The notes under the pieces: generated by a model
Database searches by the model: none
The model's input: only the letters and a program-made list of their open reading frames with translations
Told to the model about the DNA's origin: nothing
Source of the DNA: Blepharisma japonicum
Taxonomy: Eukaryota > Ciliophora > Heterotrichea > Heterotrichida > Blepharismidae
Assembly: GCA_949751835.1 (NCBI GenBank)
Contig: CATKHK010000156.1
Coordinates: 1-45,104, forward strand
Reading direction: 5' to 3'
Length of the DNA stretch: 45,104 nucleotides
Translations under genes and position numbers: made by a program
Shown here: positions 1 to 12,744 of the stretch, one piece after another
Numbering within the stretch: the stretch's first letter is position 1
How the letters are laid out: the number at the start of each line of letters is the position of its first letter

Positions 1-1
1 T

Positions 2-1291
2 GAGTTTATAGTCAACAAAACTTTAAGCCTAGGCATTACAATTCCACAAACATCTACAATGAATGCAACTATTTGCCAAATTCAACTCAAAAAAGAAAGG
101 GAAAAAAATGAACAGCTTGAAAAGGAGCTATTTGAATATAGAAAAGAGAACATGGCTCAAAAAAACGAAATTGAGTTGCTTAGAGCAGAAATAGCTCGCT
201 TAAAGGGAATAATAAATGAGAATAAAAAAGGCTGCAAAAATCTCGAAAACTTAAAAGAAGAAATAAACTCAAAAATGGAAAATGAGATCGATCAAATTCA
301 TTCTCAAATAATCGATGTAAATCAAGATCTCAAAAAAATCAATTTTATAAACCCTCAAAATCTACTTAAAGAATTAAAAGACAAGAGATTAGAAATTTTA
401 AATAAACCAAATGACCCAGAATTAGAAAAAGAATTTAGGGAAAATTGCCCAATCTACCAAAGCCATACCTGCATTAACAACCCACCTATTCAGCAAGCAT
501 AAAGATTATAACATTGCTTACTGTCAAAACACATCACTTTATAGTATTATTAAAGGATATAATAACAATACTAAATTGCTTATTTATGATACAGAAAGAG
601 AAAGTGAAGAAGTCAGAGTGTTAGAGACTCCTGAACCATTAGACCATGCCGCATGTATAGCTCAACTGCCTTTCGGAAATTTATTTTGTTTTGGTAGTAG
701 AAGCTCTATTTCTGGCATTTGCTTGATAATTGATGAGAATTATAGAATTCAACATCTGCCATCTGGAACTCCATGCTATTTTTCATCATCTATCTATTTC
801 AATAATAGTGTTTATTGCTTTGGAGGTACAATAAGGATGCTTTAACTCTATCAGAGAGATTTGATTTGAATAAAGAGAAATGGATTAAGTTAAAGCCACT
901 GCCGCAAGCTGATTGCAGCTGCATGAATATAATATTTAATGGAAATATTTTGATTTCTGGATACAATAATAAAAATCTTTTGCGATATTCAATTGTTAGC
1001 AACACTTTCGTGACAATTCCTTATGATTTTGCAGAATGGAAAAGTAAAATCTTAATAAAGTCAGAGAGATTATATTTAATTGAATGTGGTAAGGATGGAT
1101 CAGTTTATGAAAGTGAAGCTTCAAATGACTCTGTCTGGAGAAGGATTGGAGATTCAACTATAGATTATAATTTTGATCAAGTATATCTCATATACAACAA
1201 AGGAGCAATAAACATTGCACACAATTATCACGGTGGCATTAATTACTTCAAATTTAATTTGAAAGAAAAGGCATTAGAGCGGCTAGTTTAA
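2..1291 (+). pseudogene. Kelch-like coiled-coil gene, 5' truncated by window edge and frameshifted
   Basis: The reading frame is open to the left edge, so the true start lies outside the window; an internal Met is at 59. The first ~145 residues are a Lys/Glu-rich coiled coil. The rest is a kelch-like domain with the hallmarks LFCFGS, YCFGG and ILISGY seen in the paralogs at 2458-4218 and 40788-41822. The frame moves from phase 2 to phase 0 near 446-460 and back to phase 2 near 815-835, so three pieces (59-~455, ~455-~815, ~815-1291) must be joined to match the paralogs. No GT...AG segment of suitable size explains either shift. It is therefore a pseudogene or carries two single-base assembly errors. 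It converges with the intact relative on the minus strand. Confidence 0.75.
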
Positions 1292-2457
1292 AGTAAGTGG
1301 CTTAATGCATAGTTCTCTTTTAATACTCTTCGGCTATTAATTTTAAAAATTATATCATTGATCAATATAGTTTATATAGACATACACTTACATAGCCAAA
1401 ACTAGGGCTGCAAATTCCTATAGAATATTATTAATAGATCTGCTGCTTGAAATTGACAATTCTCTCCTGCTCAATTACTCAACTGAAATCATCTTGCTAA
1501 TTCCAATAATTTTTGATGATATATTTTAGGCTTTTTGAATGTTCATTGGTCTTATAAGCATTGATTTTGAAATGTAAATTTTACGAAAAATAACACTTGT
1601 ATTATAAGCATAATTTTATTAATTAAATAATTACAGAAATCTATGAATGACAAGCTATTTTCAAAATTAAATTTTGGAATTTGCCTCAAATCCACTTTTA
1701 TGTTATTTTTGGTTGCAGATTCCCAATCTGTAGCATTTCCTCTGATAGTGCCTTCGATCTAGAAATTTTAAGCATGATTCTTCTCTCCGAGGTATGCGAT
1801 GCTATGCAGTTAATTGGGTAAGTTCAGGAGTTACTCATCGCTTTCTTATAAATTGTTATAGAGTAATTGATAGTTGTTGCATGAAGATATAATCCTTTTG
1901 AGCATTTGAGCAATACAATTTATTAATAAAAATTTAATTTGGCCTTTAGGCCATCAAAGACAATTCTAATTCTGATGATTGCTTGGGCTTAGATACTTTC
2001 AAATTCACTGTTTGGATTATGGGCATAGGAATCTAGCAAACTCCTTCATATAGGTGTTTTGGAAATTATGGACTTAAAGTGGACTGGATACTTCATATCC
2101 AAGAAGCTTGGTATGTCTAACGCTATTATTTAATTATAAGTTTAAGCCTATCAGTTTCGACATATAAATTTATTTTAATTTCTCAAGATAGATTTTAAAT
2201 CTATATGCAACTTAATTTGTTAAGATATCTCTATTTTATTATTAATTAAGATTTAAACGCTTTTTATTTTAGAAGCTTTACGGGCTGCATATCATTTCTT
2301 TAACACATGCGGTGCCAGTTCGAAGTTATATACTCTCATTTCTTATCCAAAATCAATTTAAACATCAAAATTAAGAATTAAATATTAATTCCATAGACAA
2401 AGGTTTATTTTTATTTAAAGTTTAGATTTTTAATAATAATTAAATATAAAGATATTA
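1292..2457. other. Intergenic space between convergent kelch-like genes
   Basis: About 1.2 kb between two 3' ends. I find no long open frame in any phase with TGA read as Trp. The part from about 1720 to 2110 is slightly less AT-rich and has short open stretches that match nothing I recognise. Confidence 0.5.
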
Positions 2458-4218
2458 TCAAAACCCTAATTGTTCTTCGATAATTTTGCTTTGTAGATTA
2501 AACTTATAGTACTTCTCAGCAGGCAGAGTTGCAATGTTTATTTCTCCTTTGTTATATGAACAATAAACTTGCCAATAATCCAAATTTTCAATAGCAGAAT
2601 ATGCTATTGGATTCCATACTTTCTCATTTTTAATTTCACTTTCATAGATCCTCCCACCACATTCAACTACATAGAGCCTTCCTTCAGCATTTATTAAAAT
2701 TTTTCTTGTTTCTGAAGCAAATTGATACTGAATTTGAGTAAAAGAATTTTTATCAATTGAATAGCTTAAAAGATTCTTGCTTAAAAATCCTGAAACCAAT
2801 ATGTTCCTTTTAATCACAACACAATGACATTTGTAATCAGCGGGTCTCATTTCCTTCAGTGATATTCATTCCTTCGTCTTAAGATCAAATCGCTCTGATA
2901 GATTTAAATACATTTTGCTAAGTCCTCCAAAGCAATAGATGCTGCCATTGAAATATATAGCAGATGAAAAAGAGCAAGGTGGTCCACTGGGAAGTATCTG
3001 AGTTTTGTAATCTCTGTCAATAATCAAAGTAATACCAGAGGGAGGGTAATTTCCAAAACAGAATAAATCGCCTGACTGGAGTTGAGTAATACAAGTTCCT
3101 AATGCTATGTTTTCTCTTGTATTGAGTGTTTTTCTTTCTTTTAGGCCGTTTTCAGTGTCTAAAGTAAATAAAATGGAAGAGTCAACGAGGTAAAGAGATG
3201 ATTTTTGGTGGTAAGCGTTGAAATACTCTTGAAATGCATGTGCTAGAATTGGTTTGGATTTTCTGATCTCTATTAACTCATTCTTGTTAAATGGACAATA
3301 TTTTCTAAAATCTTGCATTGATTCGATGTTGTTTTCTCCATGTAAAAGCGAAGATGTTTTTTCTTTTAAAATTTGCAATAGAAGGTCTGTTTGTATCTCA
3401 ATAATTAATTGATCTACTTTTTCATTAATTTCAGTATTTAAGCTAAAAGTGTTCTGAATCTGAGAATTAATCAAGTTGATTTCATTATATCTGTTGAGCT
3501 CTAAAAGCCTCCACTCTTCAAGCTCTCTTTCATTTTTTTCTATCATAGTTTTAAGGTTCAAAATTGAATCCTTTACCATCTCAATCTCATCAAATACATC
3601 CTTATTTGGTCTGATAAAGTTTTCGTGCCTTTCAAGTGTTTTTTCTATATTCACTAGTCTTTTTTCTAGACAAGCCTTAATTTTCTCTTCAATGAAATAT
3701 TCTGCCATTTTCTCCATTTCTTCACTGAACCCACAAAAATATTTAAGACTCTTATAAGAATCTGATTTAATTGGAATCATCTCTTTGGTATCTTTAATGG
3801 CTTCTTCAGGGCTTAAAGCTAACAGTGTTAAAATTCGGTCTGCATCCTCTTTTATTTTTCTTCCAGCTTTATCTATTTTTTCTGAAAAATCACTCAGTTC
3901 TTCCAAATTTTCCTTTAGTTTATTGACATGGCTTAGAGTTTCATTTTCTGAATTTCTTATATGTTTGCTTAAAGAGGCCATTGCATTACTAATCAAATTT
4001 TCGATTTTAGATTTCTTTTTTCCAAGAAATTTAAGGACTGCTTCTTTTGTCTCTGCGTTTGGTTCTAAAAAAATAGGCTCGAAAGCATGAGCTCTATTAG
4101 GTAATCTACTATGCTTATTCCAGTGTTTTGCACAGGAGTAAGTAAAAGGCGAAGTGCATTTGCAGGCATATTCAATTTCTTCCATGCACATTCGCTCAAA
4201 ACACCTAGCATTCTCCAT
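2458..4218 (-). CDS. B-box-like zinc finger, coiled-coil and kelch-like protein (586 aa)
   Basis: This is one continuous frame from ATG at 4218 to the stop at 2458 when the TGA at 2863-2865 is read as Trp. Residues ~6-45 hold a Cys/His cluster (CxxxxC, CxC, C..H...H) like a B-box zinc finger. Residues ~55-300 are a long Lys/Glu coiled coil. The C-terminal half has kelch-type motifs (LFCFGNYPPSG, YCFGGLSKMYLNLSERFDL, ILVSGF). The order zinc finger, coiled coil, beta-propeller-like domain resembles TRIM-like or kelch adaptor proteins without a RING. A role in protein binding or ubiquitin targeting is inference. It is the intact counterpart of the frameshifted gene at 2-1291, and no introns are needed. 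Confidence 0.85.
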
Positions 4219-5372
4219 AATTTCTAAATTTATAGAAGGAATTCTTTTATGCTAGAGAAATTATGAGATTTCAATAAATTTTAGAAATTTCTGGAAAATG
4301 ACGTAAGCTCATTCCTTTCGGAGACAGAAATTGAAGTAATCCTCATAATCAGGAAAGCAATACAAATGATAAGATAGATGAATTTTTTATGTCAAATTTC
4401 ATTCATCTAGTCTTATTAAGGAAGGCAGTCAACAATGTTTAATTAGTATTTCTCCGGCGCAGAATAATTAAATTTGTGATGATATTAATACACAAAGAAA
4501 ACTCTTTGAATGACTGAAGCTCATTTAAAATAAGAAATCTTTGAGCAGGATCCAAATATTTTGTCATATCCTTCCTTGGCTGAAAAGAAAAGTCATTATA
4601 ATGACAACTTGAGAGAGATAAATTAATACAGATTTTTATAAAATTTTTTTCTGCAAAAGTGAATTAGAGCATGATTAACCTGGTATATTTATGCAGCAAG
4701 CTCAAGAGATCTGCTAAAGCCCAGTAGATCAGAAGTCATTTTTTTCATCATTAAAAATAGAGCATAATTTCAAAGCTAAACTTCTAATTGTCCTTATTTT
4801 TAATCTGACTTTTTTAGTAAAATAATAAAAAATCATTAATTTCATGTTTGCATACAATTTATGAAAGTTAAAACAATTTCTGCTAACTATTTTGGCTAGA
4901 TTTTAGCCAAAAATGAGCGCTAATTATGCAGTGATTTAAACAAAATGCATAAATTGTAGGATAAATGACTTTTTTCTCTATTTTATGGAACAAGTGCTGA
5001 TCTTACAAGCTGAATAAGGTATACATCAAATTTAATTTTTGCTATTTAGAAGAAGAGCTAAGAAATTCCAATAAATTCTCAGTTTTTGCTTGAGAGTATA
5101 AATATGAAATCAAGATATTAAGCTCACAGCCAAAATAACTTGGATCATAGATCACTATTTTGAGTATTGATAGTTGAAGCAGTATAAATTTATTTTAAAT
5201 ATTAGTGATATATAAATAAATTATATAACTTTTCATTTACACCTAGGGGTAAGAAGAGAAATTGAAGAGAATTAATCCATAGATTTATTTATTAAAAGCA
5301 GAAGGGGATGTTAATACTTGAAAAATATTTAAAGCAGATAATTGTCTAATTATAAAGGTATTAAATTATGAA
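4219..5372. other. Intergenic, no gene seen
   Basis: About 1.15 kb of AT-rich sequence between two minus-strand genes. Both strands are closed by frequent TAA/TAG even with TGA as Trp. I see no RNA gene or repeat. Confidence 0.5.
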
Positions 5373-6449
5373 TTATCCCAGTGTAAAAAACATAACCATA
5401 AAATAACCTGCAAGTAGCTCCGCCCCACTCCATGTGCTTACACTATATGATGCATCGAACAAACCAATTTCTGCCGAGCATGCATCAAGCACCCCAGATT
5501 GATAAATAGGCCAGCTTTGGAAAATCGTCATCATTTGCTGATAATAGTAATATCCGTCATAATTTATCACTCCACACGCATATAACGTTGGCACATTATA
5601 TGAGTGTCCTCCAGTTCCTGAACAATTTGTATTTGTATATTGAAATCTGCTCCAAAAATTTGCAGCTATTTCCACAAGTCCTCCATATGATGGGTTACAA
5701 TATCCGACGCTTCCTCCGACTCCTGCACATTGGCAAGCTGAAGTATTATAAGTGCTCCCGTCTGAGTATTTATAAGTGCAGGTGCTTGGAACTGTACATT
5801 TGTAAGGCTCGCTGAGTTTTTTGCTGTCCACATAGACACTAATTTCATCACATTTAAATTTGCTGTTGAAAATCTTAGTTTGGCAAAAACTTGCATGATT
5901 TACTAAACTTCCAGTGCTTCCTGCTAATAACTTATAACATACCCCATTATTACACCCATATCCTGTCGGGCATTGATTATCAGTTGTACAATCTTCCCCA
6001 GATGACTGTGAAGCTTGGCACATGCTGCTTGTAGTGTTACAAAAATTTCCAGGCACACATTGGTCGTCAGTTTCACATGGATTCCCTTTGGCTACACCTT
6101 TGCAATGGTTATTTGTGCAATAACCACTGAAGCAGTCAGAGTTTGTGCAGCATAGGTCATTTGTAACAAATGTCCCTGTGCCAGGACATTCAGCAAGAAT
6201 TATTCCTGAGGGCGGCGAATATGCGCATTGAGAGAGCGCATAGGATTGAGTAGATGAGAACTGTGAGAGGCCAGAGCATTGGTAGTTGCTGGGACAAATG
6301 TTGACTGTTACATTTGAGTTTTGTGGAACAATACAATAGCCCCATGTAGTGGTGTTTGTTCCGCAGGAAAGGGTTGAGCATGGGGAGCCTGAATCCATGC
6401 TTAAGGCAATTTTTAGAATTGAAACTATGAGGGTGATAGAGAAATTCAT
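5373..6449 (-). CDS. Cys-rich secreted or GPI-anchored surface protein (358 aa)
   Basis: The protein begins with a hydrophobic signal peptide (MNFSITLIVSILKIALS) and ends with a short hydrophobic tail (ELLAGYFMVMFFTLG) and no basic cytoplasmic segment, the pattern of a GPI-anchor signal. The middle carries repeated Cys modules of the type CxTDxQCxxGxxC and CCTNSDCFSGYC (about residues 95-170), resembling EB/dickkopf-like disulfide-rich repeats. There are many Asn/Ser/Thr residues. No in-frame TGA occurs, and the stop is TAA. It is probably a cell-surface protein; its ligand or role is unknown. Flanks on both sides are long gene-free stretches. Confidence 0.8.
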   Translation of the reverse strand: MNFSITLIVSILKIALSMDSGSPCSTLSCGTNTTTWGYCIVPQNSNVTVNICPSNYQCSGLSQFSSTQSYALSQCAYSPPSGIILAECPGTGTFVTNDLCCTNSDCFSGYCTNNHCKGVAKGNPCETDDQCVPGNFCNTTSSMCQASQSSGEDCTTDNQCPTGYGCNNGVCYKLLAGSTGSLVNHASFCQTKIFNSKFKCDEISVYVDSKKLSEPYKCTVPSTCTYKYSDGSTYNTSACQCAGVGGSVGYCNPSYGGLVEIAANFWSRFQYTNTNCSGTGGHSYNVPTLYACGVINYDGYYYYQQMMTIFQSWPIYQSGVLDACSAEIGLFDASYSVSTWSGAELLAGYFMVMFFTLG

Positions 6450-7008
6450 ATTTATATTTATTTTCTTTTAAATAATTCTTAGAAGAAGAAAAATCATAGA
6501 AAGCGAACTTATATTAGCTACAAAATTTAAATTGTATCATATATATTTTCTATGAAACTAGTTTTGCTTTATCGGTGATTAATGGGTTTAAAAAAACAAT
6601 TATGATGTCTCATTTCCAAATATTACCAGAACTAAAAGCACTCAATTTGCTTTTGTAGCCAGACATTTCTTTGAAGCCATAAAAACACTAACTTGGAAGA
6701 AGTAAAATAAGTCTTTAAAATTTCGCTGATTAACTAAAAAAAATATAGATAAACTGCCATATAATTATCATTTTTGACATAATAAATAGCTAGATAAGCA
6801 TTTACTTTTATCAAACAGCTTATAATATAAATCTTATTCTAATCTATTGGTTATTTGAGTTTTTAAAAACTTCTCTTAAAATTATTTTTAATCTCTATCT
6901 ATTATTTAGCCAATGAATACCAGCCTCCATTCATTTATCTTTTTGATTACAGCCATGAAATCCCCAGTATGCAAGCCAATGCTAATGATTAATTGATTTT
7001 CATATTAA
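6450..7008. other. Intergenic, no gene seen
   Basis: AT-rich upstream region of the Cys-rich surface gene. No open frame of useful length and no recognisable RNA gene. Confidence 0.5.
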
Positions 7009-7870
7009 CAACCCATTTTATTTAGCATTTTGACTTTTAAGACCCACAGCAGCGTTAAGACATTAGAATTTATTATCAGAGAACTTAAATATTCCATAAT
7101 ATCTCTAAAAGCTTGGACACTATTTCAGCGATATCAAAGAAAAAATAGAAAACATAGAAGTAACAACGACCTTATTGATTTTTGTGAAAGAAATAGCAAA
7201 CCCAGAGATAATAGGGGAAATTATTCTGGCTTTCAGAGTATCTATAGTGTAGAAATTTGCCCGAAAAAGAGAGCCTTATCACTTGACTACTTAGTAGCTA
7301 AAAATTTGAAACCCGAGCAGAGGATTTTGAGTCAATTCAATGCCGATTTGATATAGAATTCGAATTTCTTACAGAACAGTTTAACCTTTTTAAATTCCCC
7401 TTGCTCTCAATAGACCCAAAAATATGTCCTTATATCATGATTTTAAATTTTATGTGCTTTCTGTCATATATCTGACTTGCTTTGGAAAATATACCTGATT
7501 TAATGTAATTAGAGTTTTTATAACGGAGGATGGTGCACCTTATAGTGACACTTAAAAGCTTAAACTTTTAATTTTGAATGCAATCGAGAATTATTTAAGA
7601 GACTTTGAGACTAATCTATATCATAGTTTATAGGAATCGCTATAGATGGAGCTAATTTCAAAAATTTGAAATATTAAAGATTTTGAGAAATTGCTATGCT
7701 TAGAGAGTTTTGAAAGAAAAGATAAACACTATTATGTAGGATTAAGTTTAAATAATTTTATTGAAATTATGTGAATTATTTTTATTGATAAAAATATTAG
7801 TAAGGCTGATTTGAAAAAAGGTTAAGCTAAATATAAAAGGGAAATTGCTAATAAATTTATATCAGATAAA
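7009..7870 (+). pseudogene. Decayed coding-like stretch, family unknown
   Basis: An open frame without ATG runs from 7009 to 7356 (basic, with the segment RNYQRKNRKHRSNNDLI-like in character). Protein-like fragments follow in other phases, for example around 7440-7560 and an ORF from ATG 7646 to 7825 with TGA read as Trp. Several TAA/TAG stops and at least one phase change separate them. The pattern suggests a dead gene, perhaps of a mobile element, but I do not recognise the protein. AT-rich DNA can mimic this by chance, so confidence is low. Confidence 0.25.
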
Positions 7871-9127
7871 TATTTTTTCTGATCGAAAACGAGCTGTTTA
7901 GGAGATTACTAATATTTTTCATCAATTTCAATACATTCCCAGTAGAACTAATAGTCTGGGTGTATTGTACTCAATATTTTGATAAATCTGCATATGATAT
8001 ATAATTTTTGAATTTAAAATTTTGCCTGATATTCATTTAAAACACTAAATTAGCTTGGGATGGCCTTCAAGCGGTATAGTGCTCCACCTGTAAATAAATT
8101 CATTTAGATTATTTGCTTTATTTTTCTATTTTCCTATTTTGCGATTCTTTATGCATTTATTAGTCCATAACGTAGGGACAACACTCATTTTAGTAAAGAG
8201 GCCAATAGGAATAAGGAAAACTGCACAATTATATATAGTTGAAGAGCGAAATAAACTAAAAGACAAAAGCTGATAGATCAATAAATTAAAAACTAATGTT
8301 TAAAAATTGCAATAAATTAAATAAATTATTGGGGCCTCCATATGTAATAATATTGTCAGATATGCTGCAATTATAGAATTTCGAATAAATATTAAACTAT
8401 TTCTTTTTCTCTATTTTAAGAACTCTCTATTAGCTATAGTTCATTTTTCAAGCAGCTGCGCCAACATAAAGAAATTGCTGGAAAAAATAAAGCTTTTATT
8501 GGAAGCCTCGATTTCTCTTTAGGTAAGGCTATTTAATGATAAATAAATATAAGAAATTTGATTTGGAGAGAACTGAGATGCTTTATATTTGTCTAAATTG
8601 TATTAATTAACAGAATATCACATAAAATTAAATAAATTTGCTAAGTATTTTGAAATTATGTAATTCTTTGCCTAAAAGAGCCCCATTAAAATTAAAAGCT
8701 GCAATTAGTATCAGCTTGCGACATTTGAGTTTATTTAATCCGTTAAACTTTATGTAAATAAAACCTCACTTGATCTAATAAATAACTATAATTATATCTT
8801 CCAAAGCGATAGGCTGGCCTATTAAGATAGATATTTTTATTTCATCAAAATATCATCTTGCAAATAATTTTTATCAATATTCTCTTATCAATCATCATCC
8901 ATTAGTGCGATTTTATTTGTATTGCTCTGCATTATTTCCATTTATAGCATTACTTGATAAGATATCAATGTGGAATATGAATGGCTCAAATGACTAAAGT
9001 AATGGGTTTTCTAATTATAGTGAAAGAATAACAGTAGTAATAGTGGAATTACATATATTAAAAATTTTAATAGCATTATAACAAAATAGCTACTTAAATA
9101 ATTCTCAGTTATAATTTTTTTGCTGTA
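7871..9127. other. Intergenic, no gene seen
   Basis: About 1.25 kb with no sustained open frame on either strand. It lies downstream of the 3' end of the minus-strand zinc-finger/TPR gene. Confidence 0.45.
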
Positions 9128-11701
9128 TTAGCTCAACTCTAATTTAAAATTCGTCACATATTCATCAAGAAAGGCTTTGCACTTTATTTCAAGTGTATTG
9201 TCATAATCCTTTTTGCACATATCAATTAATAATGATATATTTTTAATGTAATCATAATGCTCAACATTTTTTTCTCTGCAAAGTTTTGTGTATTCTCAGA
9301 GATAACGCTTTTGGTTAAGTGTATCATTCATAAGTCAGTATAGATCAGCTAGATCAGAAATTATATATAAAATATTGTGAATATTATAATTTACATTTGA
9401 AACAATATCTAATGCTTTTAATAAGTATAATTCAGATTCCTTGAACTTCTTCATGCATTTATAATTCAAACCCAAACATAAATAAACTCTATCCCTATCA
9501 ACAAAAGTTTTAAAGTGCGTGTCTATTATTACCTCAGCTTTTTTTAGGAAAATTTCTGCATTTTCAAAATGCTTTCTTTTATAATATATTTGGCCAAATA
9601 AGAAATAAAAGAATATATAAGTATATGGGCTAGCTTTATTATTCAAAAAAACTAAATTAGACTTCAGATAGTCCATAATTTGGTTAGACTTCACATAATT
9701 ATTCTGAATTTCATAGATTTCTAATAGAAAAGCATGAATGAAGAGTATTGGAATATTATTTTGGCTATTTCTCCTCTTTTCAATAGCTTTTAAGCAAATT
9801 TCTTCACATAATTCATACTGATTTTGCATACTAATGCATAAAATAACAACTTTTGCAATATTTTCTAGGCTTAAATTAGCATGATATTGGGAATTTTGGA
9901 GACATTCAATAATGTTTAATATGTAAATCTTAAAATTTTCAGTATTTCCTATCTTGTAATACAGCTCTGCGATATAGTAATTAAGCGAGATCATCTCGTT
10001 TATATTATATAAACTAGCAAATTTCTTTGTGCTACGCATATATAAAAGATGTTGAAAAATTTCCAAAGGCTTGCTGGTTTCTCCTATATAGTATAAAACC
10101 TTACCAATATTATATTCAATGCTCAAATACAAGAAATTCTCAAATTCACCTATTTTTAATAGTAATTCTTTTGCTAGGGAGAAATATTTTAATGACTCTT
10201 CCAGCCAACCTCTTGACAAATTTATTTCTCCCAAAGTTGTGTTCATCTGCACAGAAAATAAATCATCGAAAAAGGATTGTGTCTTCATAATTTCTTTAGC
10301 CCTGTAAATATATTTAACAGCTTCTTTATGATTTTTTTTCATAAAAAATATTTTTCCAAAATAATAATTGATATAGCTTGCAAGGTAATCGTCAGTAAAT
10401 TTTGTAACCTTCATCTCTTTTTCAGCTATTGTTAAAGCTTTTAGCGCATTTTTATAGTCATGATTGAAATAATAAAGCATCCCATAATAAGCCATTATTC
10501 AAAGGCCTCCCGCAAGTGAGCTTGGCTTATGCTTTTTATAAAGACTGGCAAATTTATAAGAAAATCTCTTGACTTTCTCAATTTGTTTAGTAGAAAAGCA
10601 AAACTCTATCAACTCAATAAGAGTGGTAAAAGCACCTAAAAGTTTATGCTCATCATTTGTAGTCAATTTATTTTTTTTCACAAAAATATGATAGGCTTTA
10701 ATTTTGTATTTTTCATATTTTTCAATATTTCCCTCAAGTGAATAAAATTTAGATATATCCGAATAAGCTCTATGCACAAAACCAAGGTTATAGTCGTGAG
10801 CTGGGTTTTTAAGAGCTTTAATCAGGATCTTTGAGCATTTCACAAAATATTTTCTAAAGCCTAATAAGAAAAAGATTCATTGAAAAACAAAATAAAAGCA
10901 CCAAAAAAACATAGTTGCATGACTGACCTTTTTGCAATTTTTTTGGGCTTTTTTTCATAGAGATAAGTTAACATTAAAGTTTTTAGTAATAAGATAAGTT
11001 AAGTAATGTTGAACCACTTCAATTAAATCTTTTATGATGGTTTGAAACCTTCTAAAACATACTAAGAAATCTTTGGAATTACTTAAAAACTCATATGAAA
11101 TTGCGTATTGACGGCCTTTAAGGTAGTGCTGAAGCCTTTCTGCTATAAAAATTCATAAATAGTCTGGATCATTTAGCACTAAAGAAGGTTCTTTTCAGAT
11201 ATTTGTGAAATCATACCTCAAATAATTATGTAGTAAAAATCCAGATGTGTAAACTAGCATTTTGTTGTGAAATTTTGATGGATCAAAACCCTTCACATAC
11301 TTTTCTGCTAGATCTGGAGAATTCATTAGAAAATATTCAACTGGAAAATATAAAAGTTTTTTCTTCACAGTATTTGTTTTAATGAGATAATTTATCAGAT
11401 CTCTACAAGTTGAGAGAATAATTATATATTCTTCAGTTTTTAGTTTTAGCGTGTTTTGGAAACCTTTTGATATATTTTGTTTAAGATTATTAAAATGATC
11501 TAATGATTCTTGGATTAATCACTCAAAAAAATCAATTAATATTTCTTTTGATTTTTCGTTAATTCTGAAGGTAATTCTAAGTTTTGGATGTGGATTTGTT
11601 GAGTGTTCTTTTTCTCAATCTCCAATGCAAAAATTTTTGTTGCAGGGATCACAGTGATAGTAAGCATCATCTATTCCACATTCTGAGCATAAGGCCTCCA
11701 T
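9128..11701 (-). CDS. Zinc-finger (B-box-like) TPR protein, copy 1 (857 aa)
   Basis: One uninterrupted frame runs from ATG at 11701 to TAA at 9128-9130 when TGA is read as Trp (at least nine TGA codons, for example in GDW, DYLW, FQW, GGLW). Residues ~5-45 form a Cys-rich B-box-like finger (CSECG, YYHCDPCNKNFC, then D and His ligands). A helical region follows. From about residue 290 to the end are TPR-type helix pairs, many with Ala/Gly-Tyr/Phe signatures (YYGMLYYF, LYYKIGNTENF, LYLCLGLNYKCMKKFKESE). The protein is probably a scaffold that binds partners through TPRs. It is paralogous to 16791-19340 (shared RKYFVKCSK) and to the degraded copy at 31641-33766. An E2 gene lies 300 bp upstream on the same strand. 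Confidence 0.88.
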
Positions 11702-12001
11702 TTGATTTCTATAGAAAACCAAAATATTTTTATAAAATAATTAAGAATTAAAATTATAATTTGAGAAAGACAAGAGAGCACATTAATCTATCTAGGCATG
11801 CTATTAAAGAGTTATTTTTTTGTAACTACTCCCTAACAGCCTTTTATTAAAACTTATCTAATAACCTTTATTGCTGCTGGAATGAATGCAATCATTTTAT
11901 CTTTAAATTAATTTAATATCTGTAAAATCATTATTATTTTCTAGGAAGCTATTTTAATTAAATTAATTGGATAAAATTTTTCTTATCCTCCTTACATATA
12001 A

Positions 12002-12448
12002 TTAAATTGCATATTTATTTGTCCATTCACGTGCAGTTGTTTCAAATTTTCCTCTATCATTTTTATACAAGCAAGCTATTTCAAATTCAAGTGGATCACT
12101 AAGATTAATATTGCTCATAACATCAATAATAGATAATATGACTTTGCTTATTTTTAGCATTGGACTTCATTGATTATTCAGTATATCTAAGCACATCTTT
12201 CCAGAACTGTGCACATTTGGATGAAAAATTTTGGTAATAAATACAACTTGTGGCTCTTTAAAAGGATAATTTAAACTCAAACTGATATTCAGGAAAAATA
12301 TCCCTCCTTGGTAAGGAGAATTATCTGGTCCCGCAATTGATGCGATCAATTCATACTGACTATTTTCATCTTTTAATCAAACGCCACAGTTTTTAGGAAG
12401 AACCTTTGGCATTTCTATGACTTCTCTCGAGATTCTTATTCTATTCAT
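12002..12448 (-). CDS. Ubiquitin-conjugating enzyme E2, UBE2D-like (148 aa)
   Basis: The frame from ATG 12448 to TAA 12002-12004 gives a complete UBC fold of normal length. The HPN motif is at residues 76-78 and the catalytic Cys is C86 in GKMCLDIL. The downstream WSP motif (W94) and the C-terminal REWTNKYAI closely match the UBE2D family. W24 and W94 are encoded by TGA, while W142 is TGG. The conserved W94 being TGA is strong support for the code change. The enzyme should take ubiquitin from E1 and hand it to E3 ligases. It is the only E2 in the window with all catalytic residues. Confidence 0.93.
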
Positions 12449-12744
12449 AATTATTTATAAAATCAAGTATAAATTATTTTATAAAATGATATCAACAAAT
12501 TTATTATTTTAGCTGTTAACATATAGCAATAAATAGTTCTAATTTTTATTATATTGTTTCCAAACACGCCTATGCTCTTTATTGATTAAAAAATTCATCA
12601 ATATTTTTTGAATTGCTTTAGCAGTCATTCTTATAAATTTAATTACATCAGCATATATCTACAGCATTTAAAAGGAAGAAAGAATGAGGGATAATCTGCT
12701 AGGCTTTGATAAGTAATTTTTCCCTGTAGTTGTGAATTTATATT
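12449..12744. other. Divergent intergenic region, left part
   Basis: AT-rich spacer upstream of the minus-strand E2 and, beyond the GC-rich island at 12745, upstream of the plus-strand VIT-VWA-H4 gene. It likely contains promoters for the E2, but I see no definable motif. Confidence 0.4.

Noticed and set aside
446-460. Programmed ribosomal frameshifting in the kelch-like genes
   Set aside because: The shift sites differ between copies, have no shared slippery motif, and the intact paralogs need none.
3476-4090. Two plus-strand open frames opposite the coiled-coil gene
   Set aside because: They are Ser/Phe/Leu-rich antisense shadows of the Lys/Glu coiled coil of the real gene on the minus strand.
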